Source: Vibrio ulleungensis (GTDB taxonomy: Bacteria > Pseudomonadota > Gammaproteobacteria > Enterobacterales > Vibrionaceae). From it: a stretch of DNA of 64,000 nucleotides. This document shows, piece after piece, positions 45,329 through 54,929 of this stretch. The stretch lies in contig NZ_JAFEUM010000001.1 of assembly GCF_016900875.1 (NCBI RefSeq), positions 944,918 to 1,008,917 of the forward strand, in the 5' to 3' direction. The notes under the pieces are model-generated. The model saw nothing but the letters and a program-made list of their open reading frames with translations, had not been told where the DNA came from and did no database searches. The position numbers and the translations under genes are program-made. How positions within the stretch are numbered: the first letter of the stretch is position 1; each line of letters begins with the position of its first letter.

Positions 45329-47005
45329 ATGCAACAAGTTGTAACCATGCCCGTTGAGCGTCAGACCCATGCACAACTCGCATTGCGCTCAGAGCGAATT
45401 AATCAATTAGTCGCGGCTCTATCAGAAGGTGTGTACGAACGAGAGCACACCATAAAGTTGTGTTTACTAGCAGCCCTAAGTGGAGAAAGTGTATTCTTAC
45501 TCGGCCCTCCAGGAATCGCAAAAAGTCTCATCGCAAAACGTCTTATCCAAGCCTTTGAAGACAGCAGCTATTTTGAATACCTAATGACCCGTTTTTCGAC
45601 GCCAGAAGAAGTTTTTGGTCCCCTGAGTATCCAAGAGCTTAAAGATAACGGCCGATACGTGCGATTAACTGAAGGATACCTTCCTACAGCGAAGGTGGTG
45701 TTTTTAGATGAGATCTGGAAAGCGGGCCCAGCAATACTCAATACTCTGTTAACGGTAGTAAACGAAAAAACCTTCAAGAACGGCGCTGATATTGAACAAG
45801 TGCCCATGCGACTTTTGATCTCAGCGTCAAACGAATTGCCAGAACAAGATAGCGGATTAGAAGCGCTCTATGACCGGATGCTGGTTAGGGTCTTTGTAAA
45901 TCGCATTCAGAATAAGCAAAACTTTCGTTCCATGTTGACCGTCGGCACACCTCAAGAGGCGGTCATGCCAGCGGGTTTAGCGATCACAAATAGAGAATAT
46001 CACCAATGGCAAAGTGAGCTCGACACCATTGAACTCAGTGAAGCCATTTTTGAGAAATTGTATCAGCTTAAATTGTTGTTAGAAGCTCGCATGGACAGCG
46101 TACAGGATAAAACCGTAGCGCAAGATCTCTATGTGTCTGACCGACGATGGAAAAAATCGGTACGCTTGCTAAAAGCAAGCGCCTTCTTCTGTGGCCGCAA
46201 AACCATTAATCCGTTAGATTTAGTGCTTATCCAAGACTGCTTATGGAACAGTCCAGAGTCACGCAAGATTGTCCGCGAAGTTATCGAAAATTTCGCCATT
46301 AACGTTGCCTTTGAACAACAAATTATCCGTGAAAAACTCGAGGAGCTTCAGCAGACCGTTTCCGATATTCAAATCGACGTTGAATCCGCATTTTCGCTTG
46401 AGTTGAAATTCGAATCAGGCACAGGCCTTTTAGCAAAAGACAGTTTTTATTGCGACGTACCGGATCTTAAGCGATTTAAAGTGGGGCGTATCGATGGATT
46501 GGTTAAATTAGCCATACTACAACCTAATCTTTCGGTGCACGAGCAAGACAAAGGTGACAGCCGTTGGGTCTATGTGGCAGAGAAAGATCTGAAAGAAGTG
46601 ATCACTGCAGGTGGCAAAGAAGTGTATGGCTACGTAAATGAAAATCCGAACCTGTGCCAACTTACTTTCTCACTTGATGCCGATGATAGGCTAGTCATTA
46701 AAGACATCGCTAATCGCGCGGTTTTGGTTGCTCCTGTCGCTCGAGAAGTTGACTTAGAGCAACTCGCCTCATGGAGTGAATCATCGCAAAAAGCGTTAGC
46801 TGAGTTTGAAGCACTCAAACATCAATTGTTGAAAGCAAAAAGTAATTTTCATTCAGCGCTACCACACAACTTCATCGAGCCAGAATTACCCGCTGCTATG
46901 GAAAGTGGGCTAATTTCATTGACGAAAGCGTTAGAAAACGCGGAACAAAAAATGGAAAAACAAGCCTTTAGGATCCGCAGCCTACCAGAAATATTTGGGG
47001 AGTAA
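45329..47005 (+). CDS. ravA: Regulatory ATPase RavA (MoxR AAA+)
   Basis: A 558-residue hexameric AAA+ ATPase of the MoxR group. The AAA+ module is at about 25-300, with Walker A GPPGIAKS, the segment YLMTRFSTPEEVFGPLSIQ, Walker B VVFLDEIWKAGPA, and sensor region ASNELPEQDSGLEALYDRM. It matches E. coli RavA almost residue for residue in these blocks. The C-terminal half holds the triple-helical and LARA-like regions. RavA acts with ViaA and, in E. coli, with LdcI and respiratory complexes. I chose ATG 45329 because GGAG lies 8 bases before; an ATG at 45311 is also open. Confidence 0.94.
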   Translation: MQQVVTMPVERQTHAQLALRSERINQLVAALSEGVYEREHTIKLCLLAALSGESVFLLGPPGIAKSLIAKRLIQAFEDSSYFEYLMTRFSTPEEVFGPLSIQELKDNGRYVRLTEGYLPTAKVVFLDEIWKAGPAILNTLLTVVNEKTFKNGADIEQVPMRLLISASNELPEQDSGLEALYDRMLVRVFVNRIQNKQNFRSMLTVGTPQEAVMPAGLAITNREYHQWQSELDTIELSEAIFEKLYQLKLLLEARMDSVQDKTVAQDLYVSDRRWKKSVRLLKASAFFCGRKTINPLDLVLIQDCLWNSPESRKIVREVIENFAINVAFEQQIIREKLEELQQTVSDIQIDVESAFSLELKFESGTGLLAKDSFYCDVPDLKRFKVGRIDGLVKLAILQPNLSVHEQDKGDSRWVYVAEKDLKEVITAGGKEVYGYVNENPNLCQLTFSLDADDRLVIKDIANRAVLVAPVAREVDLEQLASWSESSQKALAEFEALKHQLLKAKSNFHSALPHNFIEPELPAAMESGLISLTKALENAEQKMEKQAFRIRSLPEIFGE

Positions 47006-47007
47006 CG

Positions 47008-48456
47008 ATGCTCGGTATTGATGCACTCCACTTAGCACTGTCCGCCGTCGAATCTGGGATGCTGGAGGCTGCAGTCAGCGATCTTGTCACAAAAACAGCG
47101 TTAATACCTGTCGCACAAAAGCGTGGCGTTAGACGCTCTGTAAAATCTCAAATTAAAGTATGGAAAGCAAAGACTAAAAATCGTGCTAGCCATGTCTGTG
47201 GGACTGAACAATTTGCTGATGAAATCCATCATTACCAGTCAGTGATCCAGTTGACTGAAGAGCAGTTTATGCTGCAATTTGACGATATTGTTGACGCCAT
47301 TTTACCTAGCTCCGCTTTTTACGAGCAAGCTAATCGGTTTAAACAGGGGACTCAACGCCATGACAATCCAATGTTTCCCCACCATTTTTGCAGCCACTGG
47401 TACGCCGCAATAGAAGACAGTATTAAAGTCGCGCAATCGAAACAAATAGAATTAGATAAAGAACGACTGCTCGCGGACATTTACCGAAAGCTTGAGACGT
47501 TAAGCCAAATGGATGAAGTCACCAAAAGCGGTGAAGAAGGGCAATTGGGCCAACTTTGGGATATGGCAGGAGCAAAATTAAGTCGTGGCGATTTTAGCGC
47601 TATTAAGGAAACCGCCGCGTTTTTAAGTAAACACCCACAGCTTCATCAAATCGCCCAAGAATTAGGCCGAATGGCAGGCGAGATAGATGATCCAGACCTT
47701 AACGTTGCACCTGCCGAAGAGTTGGTATTTGTCGAAGAAACCTCCGATGAAGCAACGGACGACATCGTCGGTATTCATGAAAGCGATGATCTGAACAAGC
47801 TGTTGCCAAACGAAACCATGTTTTTGGCCTATCCAGAGCTAGAAACCATATTTTACAAGCACATGGCTGACAAAAGGCTGATGACGTATCGGACGCTAGG
47901 CAAAGCTCGCACTCTACGCAAGCTCGAGGCTCATACGCCAGCGCACAAAGACGCCGTAATAGAAAAGGGCCCAATCATCATTTGTGTTGATGCGTCTGGC
48001 TCTATGTCTGGGTTTCCTGAGCGATGTGCGAAGGCCATGGCTTACGCATTATTGCAAATAGCATTAACGGACAAGCGCGAGTGTTTAGTCTATCTGTTTT
48101 CTACCCAACATATCAGTTATCAGATGACTGAAGCAGATGGCCTTAAAGAAGCGGCAAATTTTTTAAGCTACAAATTTCATGGTGGTACAGCGTTTGAACC
48201 GGTTATGGAAGATGCGGTGAATGAAATGGAGAAAAGTCAGTTTAGAAATGCCGACATGTTGGTGATTTCCGACTTCATCTCACCAAAGCTATCTGAAGGA
48301 CTGGTACAAAAAATGAATAGCCTTTCCAGTGATCACAACCGTTTCCACGCGTTAACGCTATCAAAATTCAGTAACCCAGAACTGTTGGGAATGTACAACA
48401 AAACATGGCATTACCACCCGACAATGATGGAAAAACTGATGAAATTTCGCAAGTAA
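47008..48456 (+). CDS. viaA: VWA-domain protein ViaA
   Basis: A 482-residue partner of RavA. The C-terminal von Willebrand A domain starts near residue 320 with PIIICVDASGSMSGFPERCA; the MIDAS metal site DASGS is intact. The N-terminal part is helical and polar with family blocks KAKTKNRASHVCGTEQF and DNPMFPHHFCSHW. The gene starts 3 bases after ravA. In E. coli RavA-ViaA acts on anaerobic respiratory complexes and affects aminoglycoside uptake; this function is inferred from the family. A hairpin terminator follows. Confidence 0.94.
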   Translation: MLGIDALHLALSAVESGMLEAAVSDLVTKTALIPVAQKRGVRRSVKSQIKVWKAKTKNRASHVCGTEQFADEIHHYQSVIQLTEEQFMLQFDDIVDAILPSSAFYEQANRFKQGTQRHDNPMFPHHFCSHWYAAIEDSIKVAQSKQIELDKERLLADIYRKLETLSQMDEVTKSGEEGQLGQLWDMAGAKLSRGDFSAIKETAAFLSKHPQLHQIAQELGRMAGEIDDPDLNVAPAEELVFVEETSDEATDDIVGIHESDDLNKLLPNETMFLAYPELETIFYKHMADKRLMTYRTLGKARTLRKLEAHTPAHKDAVIEKGPIIICVDASGSMSGFPERCAKAMAYALLQIALTDKRECLVYLFSTQHISYQMTEADGLKEAANFLSYKFHGGTAFEPVMEDAVNEMEKSQFRNADMLVISDFISPKLSEGLVQKMNSLSSDHNRFHALTLSKFSNPELLGMYNKTWHYHPTMMEKLMKFRK

Positions 48457-48486
48457 TGGATAACAAAAAAGTAAAGCTAGAATAAA

Positions 48487-48510
48487 ACAGGCACTCATTT
48501 GAGTGCCTGT
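48487..48510. terminator. Terminator between viaA and the alpha-glucosidase gene
   Basis: ACAGGCACTC (48487-48496), loop ATTT, GAGTGCCTGT (48501-48510), then CTTCTTTCT on the plus strand and TTTTATTC on the minus strand. It probably serves both genes. Confidence 0.8.
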
Positions 48511-48523
48511 CTTCTTTCTACGA

Positions 48524-50158
48524 TTAACTAAGTTCGACGACAAAGGATTCGTAAGGGAGTAACATTAACGAGCCACCAATAGTAGACCTAGGCGTATAGT
48601 TACTTAATAGTGTTGTCACTGCTTTTTCGCAATATTGCTTCGGCAACTCCACCACACACTCCTCACCGCCAAAATTGCTCACGATCAGCAGTTGATGATC
48701 ACTGTCTTGACGCACATAGGCAAACAAGCTTGGATGGTCTTCAAACAGTGGTACAAAATCGCCATAAACGATAACTGGGTACTGTTTACGCAGCTTAATG
48801 AGTGCTTGATAGTGGTAGAACACAGAGTCGGTGTCATTAAGTGCGTCTGCAACATTGATTTGATTATAGTTTGGGTTCAAATCGATCCATGGCGTACCCT
48901 GAGTAAATCCTGCGTTATCTTCACAGGTCCATTGCATAGGGGTACGCGCATTGTCGCGACTGTTTTCGTGGATTGCTGCTAACATATGTTCATGAGATAC
49001 ACCGGACTCAGTTTTCACTTTATAGAAGTTTAATGTTTCTATATCGCGATACTTATCTAGAGTGTCAAAAGCGACGTTGGTCATACCAATCTCCTCACCT
49101 TGATAGATGTAAGGTGTGCCTTTTAACATATGCAGCGAGGTCGCCAACATCTTAGCCGACTCAACACGATAGTTTTTGTCGTCACCAAACTTAGAAACAA
49201 TACGCGGTAGATCATGGTTGTTCCAGAATAACGAATTCCAGCCTTCATTACCCAGTTCGACCTGCCACTTAGTTAACACTCGTTTTAGGGCACTCAGATC
49301 GAGGGCTTTTGGATTCCACTTGTCACCATGTTCCCAGGTGAGGGTGATGTGCTCAAATTGGAACACCATAGAAAGCTCATCGCGTTTGGGGTCAGAGTAC
49401 AATTTTGCTATTTCAGGTGTCGCATCCCAAGTTTCACCAACAGTCAGCAGCGCTTTATCACCAAATGTCTGTTTGTTCATCTGTTGTAAAAGAGGGTGTA
49501 ATCGTGGCCCGTTACCACTAATACCTTTATCAATTTGCTTACCAATCAGGTCGATTACATCTAATCTAAACCCGCCAATGCCTTTGTCGATCCACCAGTT
49601 CATCATTTTATGAACTTCTTCGGCCACTTTTGGGTTTTCCCAGTTGAGATCAGGTTGCCTTTTCGAAAATAGATGGAAGAAATACTGGCCGGTGTTTGCA
49701 TCAAACTCCCAAGCAGGGCCGCCAAACACAGATTCAAAGTAATTGATGTCGCCCTTTTTCGGCGGTTCATCTTTCCAGATATAGTAATCTCTGTATGGAT
49801 TGTCTTTGGATTTTTGAGCCTCTAAAAACCATGGATGTTCATCAGAGGTGTGATTAACCACTAAATCCATCACGACTTTAATGTTTCGATCGTTGGCTTG
49901 ATCGAGCAATTCTTGCATATCCTCCATGGTGCCAAACTCTTGTGCAATCGCGCAATAGTCAGAGATATCATAGCCGTTATCATCCATCGGGGACTGATAC
50001 ACTGGTGACAACCAAATAACATCAATTCCGAGTAACTTTAGGTAGTCGAGTTTAGAAATAACCCCTTTTAAATCACCAATACCATCACTGTTTGAGTCAT
50101 AAAAGCTGCGAGGGTAAATCTGATATACCACTGAGTCGTGCCACCATTGCTTTTGCAT
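48524..50158 (-). CDS. GH13 alpha-glucosidase (oligo-1,6-glucosidase-like)
   Basis: A 544-residue TIM-barrel glycosidase. It starts WWHDSVVYQIYPRSFYDSNS and shows the GH13 catalytic triad: GGFRLDVID with nucleophile D200, TVGETW with acid E242, and WNNHDLP with D316. The region QPDLNWENP near residue 168 and the sequence overall suggest subfamily 31, that is alpha-1,6- or alpha-1,4-glucosidase. No signal peptide, so it acts on imported oligosaccharides in the cytoplasm. It is divergent from a LysR gene with two dyads between them. Specific substrate not known; trehalose-6-phosphate is an alternative but no phosphotransferase gene is nearby. Confidence 0.9.
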   Translation of the reverse strand: MQKQWWHDSVVYQIYPRSFYDSNSDGIGDLKGVISKLDYLKLLGIDVIWLSPVYQSPMDDNGYDISDYCAIAQEFGTMEDMQELLDQANDRNIKVVMDLVVNHTSDEHPWFLEAQKSKDNPYRDYYIWKDEPPKKGDINYFESVFGGPAWEFDANTGQYFFHLFSKRQPDLNWENPKVAEEVHKMMNWWIDKGIGGFRLDVIDLIGKQIDKGISGNGPRLHPLLQQMNKQTFGDKALLTVGETWDATPEIAKLYSDPKRDELSMVFQFEHITLTWEHGDKWNPKALDLSALKRVLTKWQVELGNEGWNSLFWNNHDLPRIVSKFGDDKNYRVESAKMLATSLHMLKGTPYIYQGEEIGMTNVAFDTLDKYRDIETLNFYKVKTESGVSHEHMLAAIHENSRDNARTPMQWTCEDNAGFTQGTPWIDLNPNYNQINVADALNDTDSVFYHYQALIKLRKQYPVIVYGDFVPLFEDHPSLFAYVRQDSDHQLLIVSNFGGEECVVELPKQYCEKAVTTLLSNYTPRSTIGGSLMLLPYESFVVELS

Positions 50159-50221
50159 TGAGTTGTCGCCTTAGTTAATTGAGAACACTAAAACAATAGC
50201 AAAATCTCTGACAAAAAGAAG

Positions 50222-50256
50222 ATCACTAATCGCTATAGTGATATAGGAAATTCCTA
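50222..50256. promoter_or_regulatory. Two dyads in the glucosidase/LysR divergent region
   Basis: ATCACTA (50222-50228) and TAGTGAT (50236-50242), then TAGGAA-A-TTCCTA (50244-50256), which fits the LysR operator form T-N11-A with an inverted repeat. They lie 44-78 bases before the LysR start. They may be the recognition and activation sites of the LysR protein. Confidence 0.6.
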
Positions 50257-50299
50257 ATTCATGGCATACTGAACGCATCCCACCAAATGTGATATTACT

Positions 50300-51181
50300 A
50301 TGTTCAAAAAATACACCTACTTTCTCGCCGTTGCACGCTATCTTTCATTAAAGCAAGCGGCCACACAATTGGGAATTTCACAGCCCACTTTATCATTAAG
50401 TATTAGTAACTTAGAGAAAGAAATGGGGGTTAAGCTATTTCATCGACGTTCTAAGGGCGTAGAGCTAACTGAGTATGGCGAAGCGCTAGTAGAGCACGCT
50501 ACAACTGTACACGCTGAATCGGCGCTGTTTCGTAACCATATCCAAAGACTGCAACTTCGTGAATTAGGTCAAATTAAATTGGGCGTTGGTGAAGCGTGGT
50601 GGGAGTGTTTTGTGAAACAGACGATTTACAGCTTTAGAGAGCAATACCCCGATGCACTGTTTCATTTTCAATTTGGCAATAACCAGCGTCTGTTTGAGTT
50701 ACTTTTAGAAGGGGAAATCGACCTGTTTATTGGTCATGAAATAGACATCGATGATCTCTCTAACGATGTGAAATTTACACCGCTATTTACAGATAGCGAA
50801 TGGCTGTATGTCAATCAGGAGCATGCCTTAGTCAATGACCAAACCGTATCGAGTTTTCCTCTGTTAGCCGTAACGCCCTATATGTCGAAGCACTCGTTGA
50901 GGGGGGTAAAGCAAAAAAGAATTCTGTCTCATCAAGTCCAATATGAAATTGATTCACTCTACGCCAGTTTAGACATTGTCTTGCATAGCGATGCGGTCAT
51001 GCCCTATACAGATAAAATGGCACAGTGGCTAGAGCAAAGAGGTTTGCGTGCGGTGGTACCAACGCACCCTAAAACAGGCATTGTAGGTGTCTATTGGAGA
51101 GCAGATTCAATGACTGGCGTGACACGGTCACTAATGAGTGAGTTAGAGCACGCCAGTCATAGATTTATCGAGCAGGTTTGA
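50300..51181 (+). CDS. LysR-family transcriptional regulator
   Basis: A 293-residue regulator. Winged HTH at 1-60 (LSLKQAATQLGISQPTLSLS), effector domain at 90-290. It is divergent from the alpha-glucosidase gene with operator-like dyads between, so the glucosidase is a likely target. Its last 17 bases overlap the convergent ABC-class ATPase gene. The signal molecule is unknown. Confidence 0.92.
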   Translation: MFKKYTYFLAVARYLSLKQAATQLGISQPTLSLSISNLEKEMGVKLFHRRSKGVELTEYGEALVEHATTVHAESALFRNHIQRLQLRELGQIKLGVGEAWWECFVKQTIYSFREQYPDALFHFQFGNNQRLFELLLEGEIDLFIGHEIDIDDLSNDVKFTPLFTDSEWLYVNQEHALVNDQTVSSFPLLAVTPYMSKHSLRGVKQKRILSHQVQYEIDSLYASLDIVLHSDAVMPYTDKMAQWLEQRGLRAVVPTHPKTGIVGVYWRADSMTGVTRSLMSELEHASHRFIEQV

Positions 51182-52817
51182 ATGTGGCTTCACGGTAACG
51201 GTTTAGCGCACTTAGTACGTCAACCGTTCGTGGGGTAGCGATATCGCCGTGAGGCAAGATATTCGCACGCCAATCACCGGCGAGTAGGGCGTCGATTTCT
51301 TCTCCACTCGCGCTCACCCAATCCATTCGCATCGCCAAACTAAACATTACCCAGCCAATAGCATTAATCTCACTGCTTGATTGCAATTGCTCTAGAGCCG
51401 AGAGATCAATATGATCAGCGCCAAAACGAAGCTGTTGGCCCTTTTTACTGCCAACTCGCATTTTGCCGTTTTGCAGCTGCGTCATTAGTGATTGGGTGTT
51501 AAGCGCGCGAGGCTTAAACAGAGTAAAGGGCTGCTCGTTTTCAGATTGCCTATCGCCAGGAAATGTCTCAACAACCGCTTTCGCTTTCGCTGTAACATCC
51601 ATTGGCGAGTAGTCATGCATCTGAATCACGGTATCCGCACACTCTAGATAATCGCCAGAACCACCCATCACGATAATGGTTGATACTCCTGACGTGGATA
51701 GTTCAACCACACGATCAACCAAAGGCGTAATCGGCTCCGCTGACTTATCGACCAGCGCCTGCATTCTTTGGTCGCGGATCATAAAGTTTGTCGCTGAGGT
51801 ATCTTCATCGATCAACAATGCACGACTTCCTGCATCCAGAGACTCTTGAAGCCAAGCCGCTTGCGACGTTGATCCTGATGCGTCTTTGGTCGAAAAATCT
51901 TGCGTCGACTGATTAAAAGGTAAGTGATTAATAAAATTGGACAAATTTAAGCTGTGAATACAACGACCATCTTCGGCCTTAATTTTTGTTGCTGAATCCA
52001 CCGTGACGATTCGCTCACGACCATCCCCAGGGACATGGTTATATACCGATTGCTCTACGGCATTCAACAGCGTGGATTTCCCGTGGAAACCCCCACCGAC
52101 AATCAGCGTCACGCCTGTTGGTATGCCCATACCGGTAAGGATTTCACCACTTGGCAACTCGAATGTGTGTTCCAATTCTGCCGGAGACACAAACGTCACC
52201 GCGTTTTTCATTGGCAGATAGCTGTCACCAGATTCTCTCGGTAACGTTGAGCCGTTCGCAACAAATGACACCAGGCCCTTTGAGTCTAGCTGTTCGCGTA
52301 ACCATTCTTGTTCATCAATGATTTGGCAGTGCTTTTTAAACTCAACCATATCGAGCTCTCTTTCAAGAGTCACTTTACGGATAATTTTAGGTAAGTGGAA
52401 AGTGATAAGGTTAGCGGCTTTCTTACCCAGTATCAGACGTCCGTCGGCGGGCAGCTTTATTCTAAATCTCAGCTCAATACCTTGCTCTGTAAACAATACC
52501 GCGCTGTTATCTAACACCACAGGTCCAGTAGTTGCGATCGATATCAGGTTGTCTTGTTTGGCCAAAAGCGCAAATTGTCTTGCGAGATAGTCACGAGCAG
52601 CTATTTGATACGCAGCGCTTTTTTCTTGCAACCACGCAAGGCCAGTCAACGACCAAGGGCGAACCGCGCGAAAACGAGAATCTCCAGCGTATGGATCGGC
52701 TTGGACGCTATCTATCAACAAGTCGAAATCGGTGAAGTCGTACTGACCTTTAATCGTTTGATAAGCACGGTAATTCTGTTTTTCTAACTTTTTTAGTTTG
52801 GCGATCAAAGCGTCCAT
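51165..52817 (-). CDS. ABC-class ATPase domain protein (predicted ATPase, PF09818-like)
   Basis: A 550-residue cytosolic protein of a family described as predicted ATPases of the ABC class. The N-terminal domain (about 1-210) is specific to the family; the P-loop is GGGFHGKST at about 241-249, where the usual Walker A is shortened to Gly-rich GFHGKS. The Walker B region is RALLIDEDTSATNFM near 335, and there is no transport permease partner. No function is known for this family to my knowledge. It is a single gene, with no signal peptide or membrane segment. Confidence 0.85.
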   Translation of the reverse strand: MDALIAKLKKLEKQNYRAYQTIKGQYDFTDFDLLIDSVQADPYAGDSRFRAVRPWSLTGLAWLQEKSAAYQIAARDYLARQFALLAKQDNLISIATTGPVVLDNSAVLFTEQGIELRFRIKLPADGRLILGKKAANLITFHLPKIIRKVTLERELDMVEFKKHCQIIDEQEWLREQLDSKGLVSFVANGSTLPRESGDSYLPMKNAVTFVSPAELEHTFELPSGEILTGMGIPTGVTLIVGGGFHGKSTLLNAVEQSVYNHVPGDGRERIVTVDSATKIKAEDGRCIHSLNLSNFINHLPFNQSTQDFSTKDASGSTSQAAWLQESLDAGSRALLIDEDTSATNFMIRDQRMQALVDKSAEPITPLVDRVVELSTSGVSTIIVMGGSGDYLECADTVIQMHDYSPMDVTAKAKAVVETFPGDRQSENEQPFTLFKPRALNTQSLMTQLQNGKMRVGSKKGQQLRFGADHIDLSALEQLQSSSEINAIGWVMFSLAMRMDWVSASGEEIDALLAGDWRANILPHGDIATPRTVDVLSALNRYREATFKPAR

Positions 52818-52879
52818 AACATTCTCTTAGGTCGGGGCAGGGGCGCGATTATATAGAAGCAATAACAGTAGAGCAAAAC

Positions 52880-54787
52880 TTAATGTCGGATGATTGTTGG
52901 TAATTGAGTTTGCTCAATAAGGTGTTGTTCAAATTCAGTTTTTGGCATAGGTTTACCGTAATAGAATCCTTGACCTAAATCTGCACCTTCCTCGAGGATC
53001 AGTTTCTGTTGGGCTTCATTTTCGATGCCTTCCATCACCACCGCTAATCTAAGCTTTTTCGCAATACCAATGATTGAACGTATGATCGCCAAGCCTTCAC
53101 CGGGATCGTTCCATTGCGACAAAAAGCTCTTATCAATCTTAATCGTATCGAAAGGGTATTTTTTGAGATAGTTGAACGAGGCATACCCGGTTCCAAAATC
53201 ATCGAGCGCCAATCCGACGCCCATGTCATGTAGTGTATTTAGCGTTTTTGACGCTAAATATTCGTCCGCAATAATCGTCGATTCTGTTAGCTCAAGCTCG
53301 AGTGCAATAGATGGGAGGCTATAAACACTCAATAACTGTTGAACCTGCTCGGCAAATTGAGGGTTTTTTAGCTGGACCGACGACACATTGACTGCCATTT
53401 TGAAGTGTGGCAAATGTTTATGCCACTCACTTGCTTGCTCTATAGCACTGCGTAAAACGTAATTTCCGACTTCAAAGATTAGTCCATTATCTTCTAACAT
53501 TTTTATCAGAAGTTCGCTCGACACTTGACCCAGCTCTGGGTGATCCCATCGCAACAACGCCTCCGCTCCCGTCCACTCACCATTAATTGGTGACACTTTA
53601 GGTTGGAAGAATAGGGTAATATCGTCATTTCTTACTGCTTGTAATAAATAGCTTTCCAAACGGTTATGTGTTGCGTGCTTTAATTCAATCCTTTGATTGT
53701 GAAACGCGTAGCGATTTCCAGTATCACGGCAACTCAACATCGCTTCCTGCGCTTTGGAAATAAGATCCAACTCTTCTGAATCCGCAGAGTGCTGGCAAGC
53801 CACCCCAATATTGATACTCAAATGTATTGTTGGTGCCTCTTCGACTTGAAATCCTTGGCTCCCTGCGTCAAGTATATGGGTGACAAGCGTTTCTATATCA
53901 GCCTTGCTGGTTTTACGCACGGCGATAGCCAAATCTATGCTGGAAGGTCTTCCCGTAATGCATAACGATGGTAAGAATCGGGTGAAGTGCTGACGAAATA
54001 GGGTTAAAAGCTGGTCGAAAGTCTCGTGGCCGTGTTTTTTTTGTATTTGACGGCCATTAGTAATACCGATGAATATCACCAATATTTTTGTACCACTCTC
54101 ACGACAGCTCTCTATCAAGCGATCAGTTTCGGCCAAAAATGACGACCGATTTAAAAATCCAGTACCTGAATCGTGTTGCTGCTGATAGGTGATCTCTTGC
54201 TCGGCGGCTTTACGTCGGTCTATTTCTTGGGTTAACGCAAAGTTTAGTTGTGCAAGATCATGAGTTCGTTTTCGTACTCGGTTATGCAGCTCTTTATTTA
54301 ATTGCTGCAATTTACGCTGTTGGTAGATTGTTTCTAGCTGGGCTTCTAACGTCATGCGAAAAGACTGCAACAGTTTAATCGCGGTTGCTCCAAACTCATT
54401 GCTCGTGTTATCTAGAATACAAATGGTGCCAAACGGAGTTCCGTTTGGCCAATTTAGCGGGACTCCGCAATACGCAAGCATGCCTAACGCCAAATCAGGG
54501 TTGTCGTCCCAAGCATCATCTTTTGTCGCATCAGGAATGGTCAGCATTTTTTGACTAGAAATGACTGTTTCACAATAGAGCCCTTGGCCCAAAGGTTCGC
54601 TATCGGCTTCTTTATAAGGGTTTTTGTTACTGGTTGAGCGACGGAACACCGTAATGGAATGATCGTTGACCCGCATAATCAACGCAGCTGGCACATTGGC
54701 AACTTCTGCCAACAGATCAACCACATTTTGCCAGCTTGCAAAGATGGGTTCAGGCACTTCCAGTGTATTGAGCAGTGAATTTAACAT
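52880..54787 (-). CDS. GAF / degenerate GGDEF / EAL cyclic-di-GMP phosphodiesterase
   Basis: A 635-residue signalling protein. The N-terminal GAF-type domain covers about 20-160; a coiled coil follows (QQRKLQQLNKELHNRVRKRT in part). The GGDEF-like domain at about 195-340 lacks the GGDEF motif (RPSSIDLAIAV occupies that place) and is likely inactive as a cyclase. The EAL domain from about 365 keeps the metal and catalytic residues: EALLRW, ELTES, DDFGTGYASF and EGIEN. It is therefore probably a c-di-GMP phosphodiesterase controlled by a GAF ligand. No membrane segment is present. Confidence 0.9.
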   Translation of the reverse strand: MLNSLLNTLEVPEPIFASWQNVVDLLAEVANVPAALIMRVNDHSITVFRRSTSNKNPYKEADSEPLGQGLYCETVISSQKMLTIPDATKDDAWDDNPDLALGMLAYCGVPLNWPNGTPFGTICILDNTSNEFGATAIKLLQSFRMTLEAQLETIYQQRKLQQLNKELHNRVRKRTHDLAQLNFALTQEIDRRKAAEQEITYQQQHDSGTGFLNRSSFLAETDRLIESCRESGTKILVIFIGITNGRQIQKKHGHETFDQLLTLFRQHFTRFLPSLCITGRPSSIDLAIAVRKTSKADIETLVTHILDAGSQGFQVEEAPTIHLSINIGVACQHSADSEELDLISKAQEAMLSCRDTGNRYAFHNQRIELKHATHNRLESYLLQAVRNDDITLFFQPKVSPINGEWTGAEALLRWDHPELGQVSSELLIKMLEDNGLIFEVGNYVLRSAIEQASEWHKHLPHFKMAVNVSSVQLKNPQFAEQVQQLLSVYSLPSIALELELTESTIIADEYLASKTLNTLHDMGVGLALDDFGTGYASFNYLKKYPFDTIKIDKSFLSQWNDPGEGLAIIRSIIGIAKKLRLAVVMEGIENEAQQKLILEEGADLGQGFYYGKPMPKTEFEQHLIEQTQLPTIIRH

Positions 54788-54852
54788 TTAGTCTATCCAT
54801 AGACTTTTGTAGTGAGTCTTTTAAACGTAGTTGTTATCTATTAAGTTCACAC

Positions 54853-54885
54853 AAAAAAGGCGCCATTTTAAGTGAAAATGGCGCC
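54853..54885 (-). terminator. Intrinsic terminator of fabV
   Basis: Minus strand GGCGCCATTTT (54885-54875), short loop, AAAATGGCGCC (54869-54859), then TTTTTTG. The stem is 11 perfect base pairs. Confidence 0.92.
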
Positions 54886-54929
54886 TATATAAGCGGTTCT
54901 CATTTTAGAAACACTATCGACGTTAGCAA

